Source: Lachnospiraceae bacterium KGMB03038 (GTDB taxonomy: Bacteria > Bacillota > Clostridia > Lachnospirales > Lachnospiraceae). From it: DNA of 64,000 nucleotides. The stretch is from NCBI GenBank assembly GCA_007361935.1, contig CP041667.1, forward strand, positions 660,001-724,000, read 5' to 3'. This document shows positions 44,720-52,963 of the stretch, one piece after another; the first letter of the stretch is position 1; every line of letters starts with the position of its first letter. The translations under genes and the position numbers were made by a program. The notes below the pieces were generated by a model, which made no database searches, was not told where the DNA came from, and saw only the letters and a program-made list of their open reading frames with translations.

Positions 44720-45745
44720 ATGGGAAAATTGAGTACACTCTGCTATATTGAAAAAGACGGCAGATATCTGATGCTCCACCGGACGGTTAAAAAGAACGAT
44801 GTGAATAAAGACAAATGGATCGGTGTGGGCGGTCATTTTGAGGCGGATGAAAGCCCGGAAGAATGTCTGCTGCGGGAAGTGAAAGAAGAGACGGGATATA
44901 CTCTGACGTCCTATCAATTTCGCGGACTGGTGACCTTTGTGTCGGGAAATGGAGTGACAGAATATATGTCGCTTTTTACAGCGGACGGTTTTGAAGGAGA
45001 ACCTATCGCGTGTGACGAGGGGGAACTGGAATGGGTGGATCTAGAAGACGTTTGGAGTTTAAATATCTGGGAGGGAGATAAAATCTTCTTTCGGCTGATG
45101 GATGAACGAAAAGAGTTTTTTTCTTTGAAGCTGGTCTATGACGGGCACGATAAGCTGGTGTCCGCCGTATTGGAGGGAAAGCCCATGGAGCTGTTGGATA
45201 TCTTGAATGAGGATGGGACAAAAACGGGGATTCGGCGGGAACGGGGCGTAGCCCATCGGGAAGGAAGTCTCCACGCTACCGTCCATACCTGGATCATCAG
45301 GGAAAATCAAAAAAGCGGCTATGATGTATTGCTGCAGAAGCGCAGCGCAGTCAAAGACTCCAATCCAGGCTGCTACGATATCTCCTCGGCCGGGCATGTG
45401 GCGGCTGGGGATGAGCCGCTGCCTGCGGCAGCGCGGGAGCTTGAGGAAGAGCTTGGTATCAAAGCCAGGCAGGAGGACCTTCGCTATATAGGAATCCATC
45501 ATGGCGCCTTTGAAGCGGTATTTCACGGGCAGTTGTTCCGGGATAATGAGTTGAGCAGCGTGTACGTTTATACGAAGCCGGTGAAAGAAGATCAGCTGGA
45601 ACTGCAGGAAGAAGAAGTGGAATCCGTTTTATGGATGGATTATGAAGAATGTATGGAAAAGGTCTTAAATGGAACTCTTCCTAATTGTATTTATCCGGAC
45701 GAATTTCGAATGGTGGGAGAGTATCTGAAGGAAAGTTTGATCTAG
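44720..45745 (+). CDS. Double Nudix hydrolase fusion
   Basis: 341 residues with two complete Nudix boxes. The first, near 38-60, runs from GHFEADESPEE to REVKEETGY and belongs to an MutT/8-oxo-dGTPase-like domain (residues 1-150). The second, near 225-247, runs from GHVAAGDEPLP to RELEEELGI and belongs to an isopentenyl-diphosphate-isomerase-like Nudix domain (160-341, with the VHTWIIR start and LQKRS). Both boxes keep the GX5EX7REUXEEXGU residues, so both may be active. Nucleotide-pool cleansing fused with an IDI-like hydrolase is the simplest reading. Confidence 0.9.
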   Translation: MGKLSTLCYIEKDGRYLMLHRTVKKNDVNKDKWIGVGGHFEADESPEECLLREVKEETGYTLTSYQFRGLVTFVSGNGVTEYMSLFTADGFEGEPIACDEGELEWVDLEDVWSLNIWEGDKIFFRLMDERKEFFSLKLVYDGHDKLVSAVLEGKPMELLDILNEDGTKTGIRRERGVAHREGSLHATVHTWIIRENQKSGYDVLLQKRSAVKDSNPGCYDISSAGHVAAGDEPLPAAARELEEELGIKARQEDLRYIGIHHGAFEAVFHGQLFRDNELSSVYVYTKPVKEDQLELQEEEVESVLWMDYEECMEKVLNGTLPNCIYPDEFRMVGEYLKESLI

Positions 45746-45847
45746 AGCAGGTGGGATTCTATGATCCTGCGGGCAGCAACGGTGATCAGCATGGCGCGCA
45801 GGCTGGGAATCAAGGCGAGAACTGCGTCATCAGGAGGTGGAACAAGA

Positions 45848-46627
45848 ATGTTTGCCAGAAATTATTGGGAAAAGGAATGGACGGCGATGGAGAGACGGGA
45901 GCGCCGTTATCTGAGAAAACGGCAGGAGGAAAAGCAGTCGGTGATCCAGGAAAAGCTATCAGAAAAGGTGCCGGAAAAACTGGAACAGACGCTGAACGGA
46001 GCTTTTCAGAAAGCTTTTGCGCTGGTGTTCGAAAAAGGCACAGGCGTGATCGAAAAAACCTACAGTAAGGAGAAATACCAGCAGAACTATCAAGTAAATG
46101 AGTACGCGGTGAGTCTTGGGGCAAACCGGAAGACGGTACGGGCATTTTCCAGGCAGGCCGGATCAGGGAGAGCGAAGAATCTAGTAATTTCCGGCGTGGA
46201 AGGAGCAGGCCTTGGCCTTTTAGGTATCGGCCTCCCAGATATCCCCATTTTTACAGGAGTACTGCTGAAAAGCGTATATGAAACAGCCCTTTCTTATGGG
46301 TTTTCTTATGAGACGGAAGAGGAACAATGCTTTGTTCTGGGGCTGATCGAGACGGCTTTTCTGCGGGGAGCGCCGCTGATCAGGGCAAACGGACAGATGA
46401 ATGGATGGATTGACGGCAGGACTGTTCTTTCTTTGGATAAGGAGGAATGGATCCAACGCGCCTCTGTAAGTCTTTCAGAAGCTATGCTGTATATGAAATT
46501 TCTGCAAGGTATCCCCATAGCGGGACTGGTTGGCGGGCTTGCGGATACCGTTTATCTAAAGCAGGTGACGGATTACGCGGAATTAAAATATAAACGTCGT
46601 TTTTTGAGAAAACACAGCGAAATGTAA
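45848..46627 (+). CDS. EcsC-family protein
   Basis: 259 residues. The N-terminal half is basic and helical; the centre has GVEGAGLGLLGIGLPDIPIFTGVLLKSVYETALSYGFSYE, the conserved EcsC region, and the C-terminal GIPIAGLVGGLADTVYLKQVTDYA completes it. EcsC proteins are peripheral or membrane-associated and of unclear biochemistry; in Bacillus the ecs operon affects secretion and competence, though here the ABC genes ecsA/ecsB are not adjacent. AGGAGGT sets the start at 45848; 29 codons upstream are excluded. Confidence 0.85.
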   Translation: MFARNYWEKEWTAMERRERRYLRKRQEEKQSVIQEKLSEKVPEKLEQTLNGAFQKAFALVFEKGTGVIEKTYSKEKYQQNYQVNEYAVSLGANRKTVRAFSRQAGSGRAKNLVISGVEGAGLGLLGIGLPDIPIFTGVLLKSVYETALSYGFSYETEEEQCFVLGLIETAFLRGAPLIRANGQMNGWIDGRTVLSLDKEEWIQRASVSLSEAMLYMKFLQGIPIAGLVGGLADTVYLKQVTDYAELKYKRRFLRKHSEM

Positions 46628-46708
46628 TCTGGTCACAGAAATATATTGAAAAAGGGTTATAATAGACTTATCAAGAAAACAAAGTATTACAAAGAAAGGA
46701 AGATAAAT

Positions 46709-47017
46709 ATGGCAGTGATTCATTTGACAAAAGACAATTTTAAAGAGGAAGTATTAGAAGCAAAGGTACCGGTGCTGGTGGATTTCTGGGCAACCTGGTG
46801 CGGTCCGTGCCAGATGGTAGGCCCCATCATTGAAGAGATTGGAAATGAAGTGACAGATCAGAAGATCTGTAAAGTTGATGTGGATGAGAATCCGGAACTG
46901 GCAAGAGAGTACAGAGTAATGTCAATTCCTACTCTTGCGGTATTCAAAAATGGAGAGATGGTAAAACGGGAAGTTGGAGCAAAATCCAAAGGAGAGATCT
47001 TGGAGATGCTGAAGTAG
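46709..47017 (+). CDS. trxA: Thioredoxin
   Basis: 102 residues with the redox site FWATWCGPCQM near 26-36, DVDENPELA near 57 and the cis-Pro loop SIPTLAVFKNG near 71. Normal thioredoxin length and order. It reduces cytosolic disulfides. GAAAGGAAG precedes the ATG at 46709; a TATAAT is seen about 50 bases upstream but its -35 is unclear. Confidence 0.96.
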   Translation: MAVIHLTKDNFKEEVLEAKVPVLVDFWATWCGPCQMVGPIIEEIGNEVTDQKICKVDVDENPELAREYRVMSIPTLAVFKNGEMVKREVGAKSKGEILEMLK

Positions 47018-47050
47018 ATTTTAATCCGGCAGGATCAGGAATTGATACAG

Positions 47051-47084
47051 AGGCCGGGACGTCAGGACAGACGCCCCGGCCTTT
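47051..47084. terminator. Terminator between trxA and nagB (convergent)
   Basis: AGGCCGGGACGTC pairs with GACGCCCCGGCCT with one mismatch and a 6-base loop, followed by TTTA. GC-rich and symmetrical enough to serve both strands. Confidence 0.82.
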
Positions 47085-47110
47085 ACTGCGGGTTTTGGAT
47101 TTCGATCGAT

Positions 47111-47836
47111 CTACATTTTAGAAAGAGCCGCCTCGTCCGCGACAATGGTCACATCTTTGTGAAGCTGGAGTACAGACGCCGGCACCTGTGGGGTGACGGG
47201 GCCATATACGACTTTCTTTAAAATTTCTGCCTTTCCTTCTCCGCTGACAACGACCAGGATCTTCTTTGCACGCATGATACTTCCGATGCCCATGGTGTAA
47301 GCCTGGCGAGGAACATCGGCCTCAGACGCAAAGAATCGTTTGTTGGCGCTGATGGTGCTTTCCGTCAGATCGACACACTGAGTTCCATTGGCAAAGGCCT
47401 CTGCCGGTTCGTTAAAGCCGATATGTCCATTGTGACCGAGCCCTAAAAGCTGCAGGTCGATGCCTCCGGCATTGTCAATGATCTGATCATAGTCCCGGCA
47501 GGCTTTAGCAGAATCAGGTTCCAGACCGTTGGGAACAAAGGTTCTTGCTTTATCGATATTTACGTGATCAAAAAGATTCGTGTTCATGAAATAACGATAG
47601 CTTTGGTCGTTTTCACCGCTTAAGCCTCTGTATTCATCCAGGTTGATGCTGGTGATACCGGAGAAATCAAGATCCCCTCTTTTGTACCAGCCGATCAGCT
47701 CTTCATATGTCCCTATTGGAGAAGAACCTGTGGCAAGGCCCAGAACACAGTTGGGCTTCATTAAGATCTGAGCCGCGATGATATTTGCGGCTTTGCGGCT
47801 TAATTCGGAATAGTCTTTTGCTTTACAGATAATCAT
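47111..47836 (-). CDS. nagB: Glucosamine-6-phosphate deaminase
   Basis: 241 residues. LGLATGSSPIGTY near 33 binds phosphate, SINLDEYRGL near 63 has the catalytic Asp, and LLGLGHNGHIGFNEP near 129-143 holds the active-site His and Glu pair. It converts glucosamine-6-phosphate to fructose-6-phosphate and ammonia. Length matches the short Firmicutes form without the E. coli allosteric tail. AGAGGT precedes the ATG. Divergent from nagA. Confidence 0.96.
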   Translation of the reverse strand: MIICKAKDYSELSRKAANIIAAQILMKPNCVLGLATGSSPIGTYEELIGWYKRGDLDFSGITSINLDEYRGLSGENDQSYRYFMNTNLFDHVNIDKARTFVPNGLEPDSAKACRDYDQIIDNAGGIDLQLLGLGHNGHIGFNEPAEAFANGTQCVDLTESTISANKRFFASEADVPRQAYTMGIGSIMRAKKILVVVSGEGKAEILKKVVYGPVTPQVPASVLQLHKDVTIVADEAALSKM

Positions 47837-47890
47837 TCGTCCATACCTCTCTTTTCCAAAATATTAGAATCATACATTCCCTTACTGTTA

Positions 47891-47918
47891 AGTATAACGA
47901 TTTGGGAGGCGATTGCAA
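47891..47918 (-). promoter_or_regulatory. Promoter of nagB
   Basis: On the minus strand, TTGCAA (47913-47918) and TATACT (47891-47896) with 16-base spacing, about 55 bases before the nagB start. Confidence 0.6.
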
Positions 47919-47983
47919 CCAGATTTTCTGGGGCGGGACGAGATTTTATGCCCAAATGCGCTGGACCCGCGGCGGGGAAGAGA

Positions 47984-48012
47984 TTGCAGAGGGGAATGAG
48001 ATAGGATATAAT
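47984..48012 (+). promoter_or_regulatory. Promoter of nagA
   Basis: TTGCAG (47984-47989) and TATAAT (48007-48012) with 17-base spacing. Back-to-back with the nagB promoter, so one regulator site between them could serve both; no clear operator was identified. Confidence 0.68.
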
Positions 48013-48097
48013 AGACCAAGATAAGCTTGATAGAAGCAAAAAGAGACGTCTGGCGTGGAAAGAAAACGCCATAGAAAAGAAAAGCAGGAGGCCGTCT

Positions 48098-49243
48098 ATG
48101 ATTATCAAAAATGTAAAAGTATATACGGAAGAAAAAAAGTTCCAGGATGGAGAGATTCAGATCTCGGAGGGGAGATTCGCGGAAACTGGCGGCGATAAGG
48201 ATGGAACAGTGCTGGACGGACAGGGCTGCTACGCTATTCCAGGACTGATCGATCTGCATTTTCACGGGTGTAAGGGATTTGACTTCTGTGATGGGACGCT
48301 GGAGGCAGTGGAAGCTATTGCCAGATATGAGGCTTCCGTGGGAGTAACTGCCATTGCGCCGGCGACTATGACACTTCCGACAGAAGAACTGGAGAGAATC
48401 CTTGGGAATGCGGCGGCCTATCGCAGAGGTCCCCATGATGGAGCGGATCTGGTAGGGATCAACATGGAAGGGCCATTTATCAGCGAAGCAAAGAAAGGGG
48501 CGCAGGACGCCCGGAATATTATTCCCTGCAATGCGGAAATATGCAGACGTTTTCTAAAAGCCTCAGAAGGACTGGTAAAATTCGTGGGAATCGCGCCGGA
48601 GTGTAATCCAGGTACAGAAGAATTTATCCGGGAAATGAAAGGCGAGGTGCAGATTTCCCTCGCCCATACCAATGCGGATTACGACAGCGCGATGGGCGCC
48701 TTTGCGGCGGGAGCGACCCATGCGGTGCATTTGTATAATGCCATGCCGCCTTTCAGCCATCGGGCGCCGGGGGTGGTAGGAGCAGTGGCGGACAGTCCGC
48801 AGGTGATGGCGGAGATTATCTGTGATGGCGTCCACATCCATCCGGCGGCAGTCCGGGCAACCTTCCAAATGCTGGGAGCGGACCGGATGATCCTGATCAG
48901 CGACAGTATGCGGGCTGCCGGCATGCCTGATGGACAGTACACCTTAGGAGGTCTGGATGTAGCTGTTTCTGGAAACCGGGCTACACTGGTATCAGACGGA
49001 GCGCTGGCAGGATCTGTTACAAATTTAATGGATTGCGTGCGGACAGCAGTGAGGAAAATGGGAATTCCATTTGAGACAGCGGTAGCCTGCGCCACCATGA
49101 ATCCGGCCAAAAGCCTTGGTATCTATGACCAATATGGCTCGATTGCCCCCGGGAAAAAAGCAAATGTAGTACTGTTGGACGAAAAGCTGGCATTGCGGGC
49201 AGTGATAAAGAATGGAATTCAGTTGGGGACGGGGGATTTTTAA
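48098..49243 (+). CDS. nagA: N-acetylglucosamine-6-phosphate deacetylase
   Basis: 381 residues. LIDLHFHGCKGFDF near 51-64 is the metal/phosphate motif, NMEGPFIS near 120 has the metal Glu, ISLAHTNADY near 187 and HLYNAMPPFSHR near 208 hold His ligands, and LISDSMRAAGM near 266 the catalytic Asp. It removes the acetyl group before NagB acts, so the divergent pair channels amino sugars into glycolysis. The last five codons (GTGDF and stop) lie inside the left 48-bp inverted repeat, which has thus replaced or supplied its C-terminus. Confidence 0.95.
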   Translation: MIIKNVKVYTEEKKFQDGEIQISEGRFAETGGDKDGTVLDGQGCYAIPGLIDLHFHGCKGFDFCDGTLEAVEAIARYEASVGVTAIAPATMTLPTEELERILGNAAAYRRGPHDGADLVGINMEGPFISEAKKGAQDARNIIPCNAEICRRFLKASEGLVKFVGIAPECNPGTEEFIREMKGEVQISLAHTNADYDSAMGAFAAGATHAVHLYNAMPPFSHRAPGVVGAVADSPQVMAEIICDGVHIHPAAVRATFQMLGADRMILISDSMRAAGMPDGQYTLGGLDVAVSGNRATLVSDGALAGSVTNLMDCVRTAVRKMGIPFETAVACATMNPAKSLGIYDQYGSIAPGKKANVVLLDEKLALRAVIKNGIQLGTGDF

Positions 49244-49278
49244 AAATCCCCCGGACCAAATTGAAAAAGCCCTGTCCC
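49231..49278. repeat. Left 48-bp inverted repeat around DUF5714 gene
   Basis: It starts with the palindrome GGGGGATTTTTAAAAATCCCCC and ends CCCTGTCCC. Its reverse complement recurs at 50022-50069 with about four differences. The inner palindrome would form a hairpin that can end nagA transcription. Confidence 0.85.
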
Positions 49279-49322
49279 AAATTGAAAAAAGATAGTATTA
49301 TCGAGATAGTGGGAGGAAGACA

Positions 49323-50039
49323 ATGACAAGAGGTGAAGGCGCCTGTCTGGTATGCGGGAAACCGCTTCAATATTTTGAAACCATGAGAAAGATGGAGTGT
49401 GTTTTCTGCCATCGGGAGTTTGAAAGCAACGCAAGCTGTGAAGACGGGCATTTTGTGTGCGATGAATGTCATGAAAAAAGGGGAGTAGAGGTGATCCTCA
49501 GAGAATGCAAGAAGACGGATTCCAGGAATCCGGTTGAAATTATGCAGAAATTGATGGAAGATCCGTATATTTACATGCACGGCCCGGAACATCATATTAT
49601 GGCGGGAGCCGCGCTTCTGGCCGCATATCACAACAGTGGAGGAGAGATTGAGCTAGAAGGAGCGCTGGAAGAAATGCGGGCCAGAGGAAGTAAGTATCCG
49701 GGCGGAGCCTGCGGAATGTGGGGCTGCTGCGGAGCTGCGGTCAGTGTGGGAATGTTTATCAGCATTGTTACGAAGGCAACTCCGCTGACAGGTAAATCTT
49801 GGAGGCTTTCGAACCAGGCAACGGCTAAAGCGTTGGCGGCATTAGCGGATCTGGGCGGTCCAAGATGCTGTAAACGGAATTGTTTTACGGCGGTGAAAGA
49901 AGCAGTTGCATTTGCAGAAGAAAATCTTGGAATCAGTATGGAACTGCCTCCAACGATTCAATGCGGCTTTTCAGAAGAGAATCAGCAATGCTTGAGGAAA
50001 AACTGTCCCTATTATCCAAACGGGACAGGGCATTTTTAA
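49323..50039 (+). CDS. DUF5714 cysteine-rich protein
   Basis: 238 residues. An N-terminal zinc-ribbon-like part has CLVCGK, CVFCH and CDECH knuckles; the rest is the DUF5714 region with GPEHHIMAGAALL near 84, GGACGMWGCCGAAVS near 125-139 and RCCKRNC near 183, ending with CPYYP. These Cys/His clusters could bind metal, possibly Fe-S or Zn. Such proteins are often linked to SAM methyltransferase genes in anaerobes, but none is adjacent. The whole gene sits between 48-bp inverted repeats, and its last codons fall in the right repeat, so it looks like cargo of a mobile cassette. Weak ribosome-binding site (GGGAGGAAG). Confidence 0.82.
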   Translation: MTRGEGACLVCGKPLQYFETMRKMECVFCHREFESNASCEDGHFVCDECHEKRGVEVILRECKKTDSRNPVEIMQKLMEDPYIYMHGPEHHIMAGAALLAAYHNSGGEIELEGALEEMRARGSKYPGGACGMWGCCGAAVSVGMFISIVTKATPLTGKSWRLSNQATAKALAALADLGGPRCCKRNCFTAVKEAVAFAEENLGISMELPPTIQCGFSEENQQCLRKNCPYYPNGTGHF

Positions 50040-50069
50040 TTTGGGCCGGGGGATTTTTAAAAATCCCCC
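50022..50069. repeat. Right 48-bp inverted repeat around DUF5714 gene
   Basis: Begins GGGACAGGG and ends with the palindrome GGGGGATTTTTAAAAATCCCCC. It is the mirror of 49231-49278 with about four mismatches. It ends 8 bases before the -35 box of the T-box promoter. Confidence 0.85.
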
Positions 50070-50077
50070 GGCCCCGG

Positions 50078-50106
50078 TTGACAAATTAGCGGAAATACGT
50101 TAAGAT
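50078..50106 (+). promoter_or_regulatory. Promoter of the T-box leader transcript
   Basis: TTGACA (50078-50083) and TAAGAT (50101-50106) with 17-base spacing. Confidence 0.8.
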
Positions 50107-50129
50107 TTCACACAGACAAGCGAGACTAA

Positions 50130-50413
50130 AAAGGCTTTGATAAGAACAAGTAATAACCTTTACACCCATACAGAAAGCTGCCGGAAGATGAGAGGCGCAT
50201 GAAGGAATTGGTTATGAATACCTCTTTGAGCCGCGCACCGAACTTCTATGCCGCTTTGGAAAGAATGGTAGGCTGCGCCGTGTGACGAACGTTATCGCGT
50301 CGAGGCTGTCGATAGGAGGCAGCTGAAATGAGGCTGACGGCTGAGTTTGTCAGTGAAGCAAGGTGGTACCACGGAGTGATTCGTCCTTATCGTATGATAA
50401 GGGCGTTTTTTTG
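50130..50413 (+). promoter_or_regulatory. T-box riboswitch (tRNA-Tyr-sensing by context)
   Basis: The T-box core AGGTGGTACCACGG lies at 50361-50374, with upstream stem I and a following terminator hairpin CGTCCTTATC / GATAAGGGCG with seven T (50382-50413). Uncharged tRNA binding at the specifier and T-box bulge favours the antiterminator. A TAT at 50247-50249 in the stem I 3' side is a possible Tyr specifier, which agrees with tyrS downstream; the exact register was not folded. The 5' boundary is approximate. It controls both the DUF3267 gene and tyrS. Confidence 0.92.
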
Positions 50414-50502
50414 ACGAAAACCGCCTGTAAGAACCAGATCATTCAAAGAACCAGAGTATTTAAAAAGCAAAGTTTCGGGGATTCTGGAGAAGAGGAGGCA
50501 AG

Positions 50503-51114
50503 ATGGGAAAAGCAAAAAAGATCAGCCCGGCGAAACAAAAAATCCTGGATAACTATGAGATCCAGCGGCTGCGTTTCCTGGAGGAAGGCTATCAAGAACA
50601 TTCAGAGATTATTTCTGTAGTCAGAGCAAGTGTAATGGCTATTATAACGGCGGTGCCCGTAATAATTCTGGGAACACTATTGTGGATGGCAGTAAATCGT
50701 GGGCCAGGGTGGCTGGAAGGAAAGAATTATCTGGTGATGTTTCTGATGTTTTTGGTCACAGTATTTATCCATGAACTGCTCCATGGGGTGGGCTGGTGCC
50801 TGGGGGCGAAAGGCAGATGGAAAAGTATGTATATCGGCATGATGTGGGAATCGTTGACTCCTTACTGCCACTGTAAAGAGCCTCTGGCACCAGGGAAATA
50901 TATTTTTGGCGGTCTGTTTCCAGTTATGATTCTGGGAGGCGGTCTTTATATCGCGGCGCTCTTGACAGGGAGTACGCTTTTGCTGTGGCTTTCTATGCTA
51001 AATATCTTGGCCGCGGGAGGGGATCTTTTGATTGTCTGGCATGCCAGAAGATATAAGGATGGGTATGTGCTGGATCATCCGACAGAGTGTGGATTTGTTA
51101 TTTTTCAAAAATAA
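50503..51114 (+). CDS. DUF3267 membrane protein with HELLH zinc-protease motif
   Basis: 203 residues with about four transmembrane helices. VTVFIHELLHGVGW near 85-98 carries an HExxH zinc site in a membrane helix, and GGLFPVMILGG and NILAAGGDLLIVWHARRY follow, with an Asp as possible third ligand, as in DUF3267 relatives of M50 site-2 proteases. No substrate known. GAGGAGG precedes the ATG. It lies between the Tyr T-box and tyrS, 54 bases ahead of tyrS, so its expression should rise with tyrosine starvation. Confidence 0.85.
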   Translation: MGKAKKISPAKQKILDNYEIQRLRFLEEGYQEHSEIISVVRASVMAIITAVPVIILGTLLWMAVNRGPGWLEGKNYLVMFLMFLVTVFIHELLHGVGWCLGAKGRWKSMYIGMMWESLTPYCHCKEPLAPGKYIFGGLFPVMILGGGLYIAALLTGSTLLLWLSMLNILAAGGDLLIVWHARRYKDGYVLDHPTECGFVIFQK

Positions 51115-51168
51115 GTGTTGTCGAAGAAATATCTTGATACTGACAGTGAAGAAAGGAGAAAAAGAGAG

Positions 51169-52392
51169 ATGGGAATCTATGAAGAACTTCAGGCAAGGGG
51201 CCTGATCGCGCAAGTAACAGATGAAGAGGAGATAAGGGAACTGGTAAATACAGGAAAGGCTACCTTCTATATTGGCTTTGATCCAACAGCAGACAGTCTG
51301 CATGTAGGACATTTCATGGCGCTGTGTCTGATGAAACGGCTTCAGGAAGCTGGGAACAAACCAATCGCGTTGATCGGCGGAGGCACGGGATATATCGGAG
51401 ATCCTTCCGGCCGCAGCGATATGCGTTCCATGATGACGCCAGAAACCATTCAGCATAACTGTGAGTGTTTTAAGAAACAGATGAGCCGGTTTATTGATTT
51501 CTCGGAAGGGAAAGCGTTAATGGTAAATAACGCGGATTGGCTGCTGGATCTGAATTATATCGAACTGCTCCGGGAGATCGGCCCGCATTTCTCCGTCAAC
51601 CGGATGCTGACGGCGGAATGTTACAAACAGAGAATGGAGAAGGGGTTAAGTTTCCTGGAATTCAACTACATGATCATGCAGAGCTATGATTTCTATATGC
51701 TGTTCCAGAAATACGGCTGCAACCTGCAGTTTGGCGGTGACGACCAGTGGAGCAATATGCTGGGAGGAACCGAACTGATTCGCCGGAAATTGGGCAAGAA
51801 TGCCTGCGCTATGACGATCACGCTGCTTCTGAACTCGGAAGGCAAGAAGATGGGTAAGACCCAGAGCGGAGCTGTATGGCTGGATCCAGAGAAGACTTCT
51901 CCCTTTGAGTTCTATCAGTATTGGAGAAATGTAGCTGATGCGGATGTTCTGAAATGCATCCGTATGCTGACGTTCCTTCCGTTGGAAGAGATCGACAAAA
52001 TGGATGCTTGGGAAGGGGCTCAGCTTAATACAGCAAAAGAGATCTTGGCCTTCGAATTGACGAAACTGGTCCACGGCGAAGAAGAAGCGGTAAAAGCGCA
52101 GGAAGCGGCCAGAACCCTTTTCTCTCAGGGGGCGGCGGCAGATATGCCGACTACAGAACTGATAGAGCAGGACTTGGAAGAAGACAGGATTGATATCCTG
52201 ACGCTTCTGGTAAGAAGCGGGCTTGTGCCATCTAAGTCGGAAGCGCGCCGGGCTGTACAGCAGGGCGGTGTATCAGCGGATGGCGAGAAAGTGACCGATA
52301 TTCATGCGGAGTTTACGAAAGAACGATTCACCGGGGAAGGAATCGTCCTGAAAAAGGGAAAGAAGAATTTCCAGAGGGTAGTAGTGAAATAG
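51169..52392 (+). CDS. tyrS: Tyrosyl-tRNA synthetase
   Basis: 407-residue class I synthetase. GFDPTADSLHVGHFMAL near 37-53 has the HIGH-type motif (HVGH), KKMGKTQSGAVWLD near 225 is the KMSKS loop, and the C-terminal S4 RNA-binding domain covers the last ~65 residues (PSKSEARRAVQQGGV). It attaches Tyr to tRNA-Tyr. AAAGGAG lies before the ATG at 51169; 18 in-frame codons upstream are excluded. Under T-box control with DUF3267. Confidence 0.97.
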   Translation: MGIYEELQARGLIAQVTDEEEIRELVNTGKATFYIGFDPTADSLHVGHFMALCLMKRLQEAGNKPIALIGGGTGYIGDPSGRSDMRSMMTPETIQHNCECFKKQMSRFIDFSEGKALMVNNADWLLDLNYIELLREIGPHFSVNRMLTAECYKQRMEKGLSFLEFNYMIMQSYDFYMLFQKYGCNLQFGGDDQWSNMLGGTELIRRKLGKNACAMTITLLLNSEGKKMGKTQSGAVWLDPEKTSPFEFYQYWRNVADADVLKCIRMLTFLPLEEIDKMDAWEGAQLNTAKEILAFELTKLVHGEEEAVKAQEAARTLFSQGAAADMPTTELIEQDLEEDRIDILTLLVRSGLVPSKSEARRAVQQGGVSADGEKVTDIHAEFTKERFTGEGIVLKKGKKNFQRVVVK

Positions 52393-52418
52393 AGTAGGCA
52401 GGAGTAGATAGAAATGAG

Positions 52419-52468
52419 AAAAGACGCCGGAGCATAGGATTTATTCCTATACTCCGGCGTCTTTTTTT
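52419..52468. terminator. Terminator of tyrS, shared with XRE gene
   Basis: An 18-19-bp hairpin (AAAAGACGCCGGAG-ATAGGA / TCCTAT-CTCCGGCGTCTT) followed by TTTTTTT, with an A-run on the 5' side that makes it usable from both directions. Confidence 0.93.
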
Positions 52469-52474
52469 GAATAG

Positions 52475-52720
52475 TTATTCGATATCCAGCCCTTCAAAAA
52501 ATATGTCATAAGAAATATTATATATTTTTTTTAGAGCGATTAATTCTGTAATTCTGATGTTGTAATTGCCACATTCCATTTGGGCATAAATACTCCGGGA
52601 AACACTTTGGTTTAGCAACTGCATTTTAGCAACAAGTTGTTCCTGAGTGTAGCCATGTTGTAAACGTATCTGTCTTAAATTAGCGCCGAAAGAAGCGGTT
52701 GTTTTTAATTTTTGGTCCAT
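52475..52720 (-). CDS. Small XRE/Cro-type helix-turn-helix protein
   Basis: 81 residues, nearly all DNA-binding domain: FGANLRQIRLQHGYTQEQL, then QSVSRSIYAQMECGNYNI recognition helix and ITELIALKKIYNISYDIFFEG. It is AT-rich compared with tyrS and nagA. No partner toxin or integrase is next to it. Probably a local repressor. Confidence 0.82.
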   Translation of the reverse strand: MDQKLKTTASFGANLRQIRLQHGYTQEQLVAKMQLLNQSVSRSIYAQMECGNYNIRITELIALKKIYNISYDIFFEGLDIE

Positions 52721-52843
52721 ATGCCTCCACTTTTATCATTGCAATATATTCATAACAAATATTTATTGATTCTACCCTAAATTCATGCTAAAATTGCAAT
52801 AAATACATTGCAAAATAAAAATTATGGGAAGAGGATAAGGAAA

Positions 52844-52945
52844 ATGAAAGTAAAAAGATATTTGATTCAGTGAAATTTAGCATACAATCTTGCGAAAAAT
52901 GACTTGGGTAAGCTAAAAGAAATCAGGAGTAATGGTGATGTTTGA
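52844..52945 (+). pseudogene. 34-codon frame with an in-frame TGA, possible gene remnant
   Basis: ATG 52844 with AAGAGGATAAGG upstream; codon 10 is TGA (52871-52873), then the same frame continues 23 codons (NLAYNLAKNDLGKLKEIR...) to TGA at 52943-52945. The second part has helical, Lys-rich character. It may be a broken small gene or a leader peptide. It lies just ahead of the RCC1-like lipoprotein. Confidence 0.3.
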
Positions 52946-52963
52946 GAAAGAGCAGGTAGAAAA

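Noticed and set aside
50022..50413. Right inverted repeat as part of the T-box leader
   Set aside because: The repeat ends before the -35 box, so it is not in the leader transcript.
52475..52720. Antitoxin of a toxin-antitoxin pair
   Set aside because: No small toxin-like gene lies on either side; the neighbours are tyrS and a lipoprotein.
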